A stretch of 31,000 nt of DNA from Symbiodinium natans (taxonomy: Eukaryota > Sar > Dinophyceae > Suessiales > Symbiodiniaceae). Positions 5,642-14,300 of this stretch are shown here, in pieces. The position numbers were made by a program, and so were the translations under genes. Under the pieces are notes generated by a model that was not told the origin of the DNA, made no database searches, and was given only the letters and a program-made list of their open reading frames with translations. The stretch covers positions 1 through 31,000 of the forward strand of contig CAJNDS010000599.1 in NCBI GenBank assembly GCA_905221605.1, given 5' to 3'. The number at the start of each line of letters is the position of its first letter. The stretch's first letter is position 1.

Positions 5642-8319
5642 GATTGGACCGTGGAGGTTTGCACACTGCTGAGGTTGCAGGTGGTCCTTCCGCGGCCCGT
5701 GTCCTGGGCGCGACGGACGGCGATTCCCCTTTGCGCGCGAAGCTTGCTGCGCTAGAGATGGAGATAGAAGCCCTGAAGCGAGGTTCAGACGGCGGAGGTT
5801 CGCAGACCGGGTCCCAACACCCGGCGGGCGATCTCGCCGCCGCACTCGCCGCCCAAACTGAGGCGCTGAAAGAAGCGTTAGCGCAGAGGGGCGGGCAAAG
5901 CTCCATAACTACGGTCAAAACTGACCTCACGTGGCCGACGCTGACCGACGACAAGTCGGACGCGCGAGACGTTGTCCTGTTCTACGAGGAGTTCGAGGAC
6001 GTCTGCGCGCTGGCCAACAACTGTCGCGGTATGAGTGCGCGCGAAAAGCTGTTAGCGCTACGCGGGCGCTGCCGCGGCTCGCGCATGAAGACGTACACGA
6101 ACGCGTACCGCGCAGCGTGGAAGTCGGGAGAGGTTCTCTCAGATCCACAGGCGGTGTATGACCGCATCAAGAACAAGCACTTGATGTTCGGGGAATCGCG
6201 GGAGGAAAGAGAAGTCCGCGTGGATGGTGAGCACGCCTCTCTCGCTAAGGGTAAGCTCACAGGCCACCAATTCGAGCCTTTGTTTGAGGCCTCGATCGCG
6301 GACCTTGAGGCGGTAGGTCTTGGGAAGACCCCTCGAGAGTTGTATCTCTCGTACCTCCGCAAGATGCCCCCTTATCTCCAAAAGGAGATCCGGAACGACA
6401 AAAGGTTGTGGCCTGGCGATCCCAAGGATGGCGGGTTGCGAGGACCGCAGACTTGGGAGGAGAGCCACAAGGTCGTTCTGGAGTACGAGCAGAGGGAAGC
6501 AGCGCACAGGGCTGTTTCCCACTCTGTGTACGCGGCCACCGGTTCGCAGAGCGCGGACCCGGCGGTCGCGCTGGCTGAGGCTCAGAAGGAGATTAAGAGC
6601 CTCAAGGCCGCTGCGAAGGCTGCTGCGAAAGGAGCAGCTGCCGCGGCCAAAGCTGGCGCGGACCAGACGTATGCTGCTGCGTCGAAGGGAGCTGGCAAAG
6701 GAGCGGACAAGAAGATCTGCTTCCACTTTCGCGATCATGGGAATTGCCCGAAAGGGGATGCCTGCCCTTACAGCCACGACAAGGAGCTTCGCAGAAAAGC
6801 TCTCGCGGCCAAGAAGGGTGACCAAACCTTTGCCACTGCAAAAGGTAAAGGCAAAGGGAAGGGAGGTGGCAAAGCAAAAGCCAACGCAAAGCCTAAGGCT
6901 GCGGCCAAAGGCGCGGCAAAGCCACCAGGCACTGTTTGCCCCTTTTTCTCCAAGAATGGGTCGTGCAAGAAAGGAGCCAGCTGCGACATGGTCCACAACC
7001 TGACGACCTCAGGAGGGACGCCGGCCTTGCCTGCCAACTGGGCCCCGCCCTCCGGTGCTTCCATGTCTAACCCCTTCGCCGCGTTCAGTGTCCAGATAGG
7101 CAGCTCAGGCGTCCAGGCAGGCGTCTTAGGAGCCGCAGGACGCGCCGCGGTGCAGCAGCACGCGCTTCCGTTAAGCAAGGGCGGGCGGGACAAGTTCGCC
7201 ACCCTGGACGATCTGCCGAAGGACTGGTGGAACCTGGCGGACCACGAGCCAGGAGGCTACCAGTACAGGACGGTGGTCCAGGTCCTCGACCGTAAGGTCG
7301 AGTGCATGCTTGACGGTTGCGCCGGCGCAAACCACGTGACTGAGGAACTCGTGGTAGGCATGATGAACCGGGCTGCAGAGCTGGGGATCGGCACTGAGGA
7401 TCCTGGCTTCCCGGTCGTGAGACTTGAGAAGTGGGTCCACCCCGAATATGTGCATGGAATTGCTTCGGGAGCCCCCGTTCCTCTGAAGGGGGCAGCAGTC
7501 TTGCGCGTCACGCTGCTGGAAGGCAGGACGGCGGACGACTGTCGCCCCAACACCGAAATTTTCGTGCGATGTAAAATCGCAGCCAGGGGTACGTCCGATT
7601 GGCACGGACTTATCCTCGGCGGCAGAGCGCTGGACTGCGCCGGAAGGATGGGCTTGGGATTCAGGCCGGGTCCCGACTTTCACGTCCTCGACACGCTGGG
7701 AATCAGGATGCCCAGATGTGAAGATCACAGTAGGACTCGGAAGGACAGGGCCTATGCCTTTGAAGCGCGGTTGTCAAGCCTGGACGACGCGTCATGCACC
7801 GAGCCTGGGGGCGGAAATCGTGAGCTTCTCCGCTATGACGGGGAAGAGCTGCTCGAGCTCTCGCCAGGTGATGGGGTGCTGGTGCCAGTCGTGCGGGAGG
7901 CAGGAGTCTCCGCAGAGGGATCCCTGTCCGAGGTTGTGCTTCCGGTTGTGGGGTTGAGGCTGTGCCAGGTCTCTGGCCCACAGGAGAGGGTAAAGGGTTT
8001 GTTTTGCTTGCAGCCCAAGAGTGTGATCACTCTCTCCAGCCGGGCGAGGTTGTTGCGGAAGTGCGTTCCGGCCTCGTCAGCGCTGCGGCTTGTGGTTGTG
8101 GCGCGATTGAGACGGTGTTCGAGTCAGAGCCGTCTCCGCAGGCATGTGCGGATTGTGGGGTCGCCGTTGCTTCGGTTGACCATGACCCGTGCTTTGCTTG
8201 CGGGTCCGCGTCCAGGGCCGCGGCAAGAAGCTTCCAAGGTTGTTCCTCGTGTGCGCGGTCCTTTGGGCGGCTGCGTACCGGCGCCAGGATCGGTGTGCTA
8301 TCGGTCCTTGCTGCGGTGA
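5491..8319 (+). CDS. ORF2: Gag capsid-like, two CCCH zinc fingers, aspartic protease
   Basis: The frame is open from 5485; functional translation probably enters by the -1 shift at 5521-5527. In order: a helix with coiled-coil character (about aa 88-100), a capsid-like helical region (about 147-345), Lys/Ala-rich linkers, two CCCH fingers of C-x8-C-x5-C-x3-H type starting at C410 and C483, then a retropepsin-like domain with LDGCAGAN around D608 and a second motif LILGGRAL about 100 residues later. CCHC knuckles are absent; the CCCH pair stands where nucleocapsid would be. From about residue 837 the frame becomes Arg/Leu-rich shadow, and Pol continues in the -1 frame after the heptamer at 7995-8001. 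The true product therefore probably ends there or extends into ORF3. Confidence 0.85.
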   Translation: MHRGAYPRARGKESSSQEKVWSSPSDVPVEAVGPRSPGLPQPATASGLGVGLDRGGLHTAEVAGGPSAARVLGATDGDSPLRAKLAALEMEIEALKRGSDGGGSQTGSQHPAGDLAAALAAQTEALKEALAQRGGQSSITTVKTDLTWPTLTDDKSDARDVVLFYEEFEDVCALANNCRGMSAREKLLALRGRCRGSRMKTYTNAYRAAWKSGEVLSDPQAVYDRIKNKHLMFGESREEREVRVDGEHASLAKGKLTGHQFEPLFEASIADLEAVGLGKTPRELYLSYLRKMPPYLQKEIRNDKRLWPGDPKDGGLRGPQTWEESHKVVLEYEQREAAHRAVSHSVYAATGSQSADPAVALAEAQKEIKSLKAAAKAAAKGAAAAAKAGADQTYAAASKGAGKGADKKICFHFRDHGNCPKGDACPYSHDKELRRKALAAKKGDQTFATAKGKGKGKGGGKAKANAKPKAAAKGAAKPPGTVCPFFSKNGSCKKGASCDMVHNLTTSGGTPALPANWAPPSGASMSNPFAAFSVQIGSSGVQAGVLGAAGRAAVQQHALPLSKGGRDKFATLDDLPKDWWNLADHEPGGYQYRTVVQVLDRKVECMLDGCAGANHVTEELVVGMMNRAAELGIGTEDPGFPVVRLEKWVHPEYVHGIASGAPVPLKGAAVLRVTLLEGRTADDCRPNTEIFVRCKIAARGTSDWHGLILGGRALDCAGRMGLGFRPGPDFHVLDTLGIRMPRCEDHSRTRKDRAYAFEARLSSLDDASCTEPGGGNRELLRYDGEELLELSPGDGVLVPVVREAGVSAEGSLSEVVLPVVGLRLCQVSGPQERVKGLFCLQPKSVITLSSRARLLRKCVPASSALRLVVVARLRRCSSQSRLRRHVRIVGSPLLRLTMTRALLAGPRPGPRQEASKVVPRVRGPLGGCVPAPGSVCYRSLLR
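5521..5527 (+). promoter_or_regulatory. -1 ribosomal frameshift site ORF1/ORF2 (G GGA AAG)
   Basis: A perfect X XXY YYZ heptamer in the ORF1 frame, inside the short overlap 5485-5641. Reading before it is sensible in ORF1 and reading after it is sensible in ORF2 (next codon GAA at 5527). G GGA AAC, one base different, is used by Mason-Pfizer-type retroviruses. GCTCGAGC and GGAGCTCC palindromes follow within 50 nt and could add structure. Confidence 0.75.
6718..6996 (+). other. Two CCCH zinc fingers in Gag (nucleocapsid position)
   Basis: Finger 1 runs 6718-6776 and finger 2 6937-6996. Both have spacing C-x8-C-x5-C-x3-H and the aromatic/basic residues usual in RNA-binding CCCH fingers. They are separated by a GKGKGKGGGK-type linker. 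They likely take the RNA-binding role normally held by CCHC knuckles (inference). Confidence 0.85.
7261..7680 (+). other. Retropepsin-like aspartic protease domain
   Basis: The flap-side strand V-E-C-M-L-D-G-C-A-G-A-N has the catalytic Asp at 7312-7314. The typical D-T/S-G triad is replaced by D-G-C. The closing motif L-I-L-G-G-R-A-L lies at 7606-7632. Order and spacing fit a retroelement protease; the altered triad lowers certainty about activity. Confidence 0.65.
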
Positions 8320-11300
8320 CTGTTCTCGCTTCGGTGTGGGGCGGGAGCGGCCCGGTTGGGCGCCCTGTTGAGGAGCCTGGAGTGCTTACTTGCTTGGACC
8401 ACCTTCCAAGCGTCGACAGCTGGTGGGAGGCGCCAGGTGGTTACGCGTCTGTGTGGGGTAGGCGCCCTGCGCAGAAGGACCTTGGGACCGTGGCGGTCGA
8501 GAAGGCGCCTTACGAAACGTGCTTGCTTCAGCGCGCAGGTGAGGCGTGGCGTCTTTGGGACACGAGGGATTTGCGTGTGGCGGAAAGCGTTGCGTGCAGC
8601 GATGAGGTTCCCGTCACCGAACGCCTCGCGGTCTTTAGGACGCGCAAGGGGCCACGCTGGGCTGGCTGGCGTGAGGGATCGGCCACGGCTGAAAGAGGCG
8701 CAAGTGATGCTGTGCGCCCAGCAGACGCGGTCGACACGGCGCGCTGCCCGAGCTATCATATCGTGGAGAGCTGGGACATCGATAAGATGATCGAGGAGCC
8801 TCCAACGGACTATTATTATGAGCAGCTCGCGGCAGATATGCGCGCCCGGCACCCTAAGGCGTGCCCGCACCTCCTCGACCACCTCGTTTCCTTAGAGGGT
8901 TTCCTAGATAAGTCAATCTTGTTTGGGTTCTCGTTTGGGATCAGTAAGGCCGAAGTTTGTGTCTCCAAAGGTAAGCTCCTAGGACACAACATTGGGCGGG
9001 ACGGGAGTTCGCCTGACGAAGAGCGTTGTCAGGCGGTGATTGACTTTCCCCCGCTCTGGGAGAAGCTTCACATTCAGCAATTTTTGGGTTGCGCAAACTG
9101 GTTGCGCGGCTACCTGCCTGTTGAGTATGGGCACGCAGCCAAGATTTTAGGGCAGTGGCAGAAGCCAGGCGCCGTCTTTCCTGAAGGCGGGCTGGGCTCA
9201 GCCGCCACCGAGGGTTGCAAAGCCTTTAAAGCGATTAAGCGCATGATGCAGAACCGCATCAATTTGGCTACCTTCGATGAGGCCTCTGCTGCGGATGGGT
9301 CGTGTCCCCTTGAGCAGATCGCGGATGCGTCGGGCATCGCGGTAGGGGGCAGCGTCGTGCAGATGACGCGTGACTTGAGTCAGCTCAAAGTGCTTATGAC
9401 GCACTCAAAGAGCTTGACCCCCGCGCAGCAAAACTGGCCGCCCTTGATACAGGAGGCGTTTGCCCAGCTCGAGGTAAAGCGGGCGACACGCCGCATGTTT
9501 GGCTCTATTCGGACTCTGTGTTGGACAGATCATGCCAACCTTACCCGAGCGCAAACGTCGGACATCGGAATGGATCCGAAACTCGTCCGGTGGGTTGCGG
9601 AAATCCTTATGGATGGGTCCGAAATAAGGAGCCTTAGCGGTCGCTCAGCGACGCTGGGTGACAGTTTTAGCCGCAATCCCAAAGATCGGGATGCGCTCCT
9701 TGCGGCGAGGACGAAAGATCTCGAGGGCCTTTCGGGCCAACTCCGAGGTTTCGACCTGGACCAGTACCTCGGAGAGGGTACTGAGGGTGACGGACCCGTG
9801 CCCTGGGCGGTCGGCAACGACGCCGTCCCAGAGCCTGCGGGCCGTGTCCAGGCCGCGGCTGTGCCGATGTGCGTCGTCGCAGCCCTTCCGGTGCGCGTCA
9901 TGGTTGTCTTTGACTACGCGCGTTGGAAAGAGCAGGACGCAGAGCTGACTGAAATCAGGCGCGTTTTTCAAGCGAGCCTCCCTGGAGTTTCTGTGGCTGT
10001 CAGGGGTTGTTGGGGTCCGTTTGAGGATACCGACGGGCTTGCCTCGCATTTTGATTGCGGGGCCGGCAGGCTCGCAGGGACCAAGAAGATCAAGCGGATC
10101 AGGGTCGACTTGCTTACTTCGTGTGCCAAGGTTCTTAGGGAAGCTTCGGGGTTTCGTCCGCAGTTCCTCGTAGGACTAGGGCAAGGCGGGCTTGTCACAG
10201 CCGTCCTTAGGTGGCCTTTGGTTGTTGAGCTCACGCTCCAAGCAAGGAACCTGCAGCGCAAGGAAGCCAGGGCTGTAGGAGAGGCTTGGGCAGGCATCAA
10301 GGCTATCTGGGCGGTGCGGCCACGCCTTTGGCGCACGCAGCAAGGCCACTTGGAAGTGGCCGAGGCTTGTCCGGAACTCAAGAAGGATTTTCCGGAGCCT
10401 CCCCTGCGAGGTTTTGGGATCGTAGGGAAGCAGGCATTGGGGGCGGAGGTTCTGCGGTCCTTGAGGCTGGACGCGGTTCGTTCCATTGATGATGCCAGCA
10501 TTAGAGGGATGCTGGACGAACCGTCACGACCCCTCTGGGACCATGAGGGTCTGTGCATCTGCGGCAAGCGGACCTACCTGTTTTCTCGCTGCCCCGCCTG
10601 CATCGAGAAAGAGGCAGTCGATATCTCGGTAGAGATAGCCGAGCGGGAGGAGCCCGAACCTCCGCTTGAGGGCGACCTTGAGGCCCATGAGGTGGGCCTA
10701 GAGGTCAACTCCGTCCTTGCAACTTTGGATAGGACAGGAGGTTTGGTTAGGGTTAGGTCCTCAACCATCCAGCAATGGGCGGTAGGGTTTAGGACTACGC
10801 CCAAAGATGCTCCAGTTCCCACTGCATATGGCATGCTGAGTGGGAAGATATGGAAGAAGAGCCATTCCATGAAGCTCAGCCTCGGCTCCCAGCACAAGGA
10901 TCTTTCCAAGTGGGGCGATGTGAAGCCTTACTGGACCACATGGGTGGTTAGAGAAGATGGTGCTGTGGTGGCGGGGCACAACTGCTCGCCCCTGAATGTG
11001 GTTCAGGGCGACATCGTCGTGCATTGGTCGTCAGTGGTGAACTGGCACGGCCACAGACATGTCGTGAATGAGCAGTGTGAAGTGCTCTGGAGGTCTAATG
11101 GTAAAGAGGTTGCCTTAGACCCCTCCTTCGGCAAGCTGATAGCCCTTGTGGGTAGGGTTACTCAGGTCATTGGCTGGCGGGCAACCGGAGAAGCAGCTTC
11201 GGATCCCCGCAGGTCTACCCTGCAGGCGTCAAGGGTCCTTGCTCAATTCTCTTCGTCCAACGAGGGCGTAGAAGGGCATTGGACCGCGGGCGCTATCAGT

Positions 11301-14300
11301 CGCGGGAAGAATGCCAATGAGTGCAAGCTGAAGGGTAGAGTTTTGGCGTTTATGGGTGAAGAGCACAAGGGCCCTGCAGTGGTTCTAGAGCTCGTTAGCC
11401 ATAGCCCCATCCTGTGCATTTGGGACCATTCCTCAACCAAGGTCAAGGTCGAGTTTAAGGGCGGTGTTCCGTCTTTGAGCCTGATCGCGGAGGAGGACGA
11501 AAATCGTCGTGAGCAGCTTGCGGTCGAGGCAAGGGACGCGGCGAACATTTCGGAGTTCCGAGTCACGGGATCCCTTCGTACGGCGTGGTACGAGGGTCAG
11601 CGGCGCGATCCCTCATTGGCGGGCTCGATTCGCAAGCCAGAGCCGCCAATGGAGATATCCGGAGACGGGTTGCTTGAGCGGCTTGAGCGCGAGGTGACCC
11701 TCAGGACGGGTCAAACCGTCGTTGTCCCAGTGGTTCCCAACGGGGCTGCGGGCGCGAATGGGGTGACCTGGCGCCGCGCTTGCTACAATTCAGTCCACTG
11801 TGGAGTCCTTGGGGCCCATAGGTCTGCTGAGGTTACCGTCAAGCTGCTAGAGAGGGCAGTCTGGTGGCCCGACTTAGAGAAAGATGTGCGGACCTGGGTC
11901 GCCAAATGTCTCGCTTGCATTAAAGGCCGCTCTCGACCGACGAAGGTTGAAGCTCGTGCGGTCAAATGTGGCGCCGAGACATGCTGGCAGGAAGTCAGCG
12001 TGGACTGTGAAGGTCCGAACCGAGAGGACAGGGAGGGGCATAGGTACTCGCTTACGTACTTCGATTGCCTCAGTCATGCTGTCCTCCTCGAGCCGATGAG
12101 GTCTCTGACTCATGCTGAAGTCAGGAGGGCGTTCGTGCGCTGTGTGCTTCGCAGCAGGACGATCCCGAGCCTCATCAGGTCGGATAGAGGGCCAGAGTTC
12201 AAGAATGCGCTCATGGCAGAACTCAGCGCTATGCTTGGGACCGAGTGGCGGTTCAGCGCGCCCTTGAGGCCTTGTGAGTTGGGCGCAAACGAGCGAGTCC
12301 ACCAAGAAGTTCAAAAGGTGCTGGGGGCGGTCGTCAGGCAAGTCGGCGCCTCCCTTTCCGAAGCTTGGTCGGATTGGCTCGTGGTGGCGGAGTACGTCAT
12401 AGATAACACTCCGGGACCCCACGGGTATACCCCGAGGGACCTAGAGCGGAGCTGGTCGCTCGCTCTACCACTTGAAAAGGACGTCCTGCGAGACGCCTTG
12501 CAGTTCGAACCCATCTCTGATTGGGCTCGGAGCCAGTTTAAGCAGTTCTCGGAACTAGCTGCTGCGGTCCGAGAGCACTGGACGCGGTCTTCAGAAGCGC
12601 GGGCGAAACTTGCAAATCGCCATAGGCGCACTGTGGACCTTAAGCCAGGAGACCGAGTGGTCTGGAACGCTCCGAGGGCCCGTTCAGAGGGGGCGGGGCG
12701 TGTGCCTTGGAAACCGGGTCTGACCGGCCCCTGGCGCGTGTTGGAAGTCAAGGGCCACAGGCTCACCTTGGAGCCCGTGTCGATGGAGTCGGGGGGTACT
12801 TCTTCCGCCCGGCGCGGCCCGATGGAGGCGCACGCAGAAGACTGCATTCTTGTTCCTGCGGATGCAGATGGCGCGGAATCCCGCGAGCCGGTCGTCTTTG
12901 AGGACGATGGAGCCGGCGGGGACGGCTCGTCTCGCCCCAGCTTAGGGCAACAGGTTCAAGGCGACGCCAAGCAAGTGGAGTTCACGCTGACCAGGCGCGG
13001 GAGGGACTTCGTCCTCCGCCTTGGCGACCGCATTGCCTATCGGGGTGTGGGTGGAGGCCCTAAGGTGTGCAGGTTAGGACGGGTTACGCAGGTAGATGCT
13101 GCCCGTGCGCAGGTCGGCGTGCACCGCTATCTCCCCGACGCCAGCGGGGTTCGCGTCAAATGGCGGCTTGCATACATCGCCGAGGACGGTGCGCTCACGC
13201 TTTCAGAGGGGACTCGTCCGGCCCACGAAGCGGTTTCCGTCAGGGAGATCATTTCCAAGATCGACCTGAACCGCGACGGCGTGCTTGCTGCAGCCTCGGC
13301 CAGAAAGTTGGACAAGGGAGCGTACTCGTTGCAGGACAGGACGCTCGAGAGAGCGTCTCGCGCCAGCACGGGTGTGCTCTCGATCCGAGAGGCCCTCGCG
13401 GACCTCTTGGTCGCGGAACCCCGCGTGTTGCAGCCTAGGGCTTCCCCAGAGTCGGGTGCTGTCGAGAGTTGGTTCCGGCAGTATTTCCTTGGAGGGGTTG
13501 CCGATGTCTTAGAGGTTGCTTGGGGTGACGCGGTCGTTTCCGACGCGGCTAGGAGGCACGGGTACAGGGTTGTTCCAGCTTTTGTGCAAGGCAAGCAGGC
13601 CTACGGGATCACCTGGAACCTGGCCGCAGAAGGGCACTTAGAGGCAATTAGCGGCGCTGTTTCGCGCGCAGAGCCGAAGGTGCTCGTGATTGGGCTTGAG
13701 GGCAAGAATGTGCCCCGAGCTTTCCTTCAGCTAGTCGTCCGGTGTGCGCAGGAACGCACGCGCGCGGGCGCCCACGTCGCGCTGCATTTGCAGGCACAAA
13801 AAGGCGAGTGGGAACCCTGGCGGCTAGAGGAGTGGGGCGCCTTGTTTGGGACGCTCGCAGAGCCACGCTGGCCTTGGGCTTTCGTGCGGGCTGACATATG
13901 CCAGTTCGCGCGGGCCAGTGGCCGCGGCAACCTCGTTGAGAGCGGGGCCCTGTGGCTCGCCGATTTCAGCTTAGAATCGGTAGGTTTGAGGTGTAGTAGG
14001 CCGGATGCGTTAGGCGCAGTGCAGCACAAGCACGTGGGGCGCGCGCAAGCCGACTACAACCTCATAGGGGCGGCTTTCTGCGCCTCGCTCCAGGACCTTG
14101 GTCTGAGGGGCGCAGAAGAGCTGTGCACCGCTGCAGTTGAAAGCTTTCCAGCCACTGCGGGTGCGGATAGCGCCGCGGCTGCGCCACAGCCCTCTCCAGT
14201 CGTTCCCCTCCCGGACGTGCGCTCGGGCGAGGACCTCACGCCAGCAGAGCGTGCGGAGCTGGATAAGGAGGTGGATAAGTATGCCGCTGAGAAGGAAGCG

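Noticed and set aside
6139-6996. 285-codon ORF on the minus strand
   Set aside because: It lies fully inside ORF2, whose sense reading has a capsid-like region and a CCCH finger. The antisense reading is Arg/Leu/Ser-rich shadow.
10735-10800. TTAGGGTTAGG and GTAGGGTTTAGG patches inside ORF3
   Set aside because: They are single units within intact coding sequence, explainable by chance.
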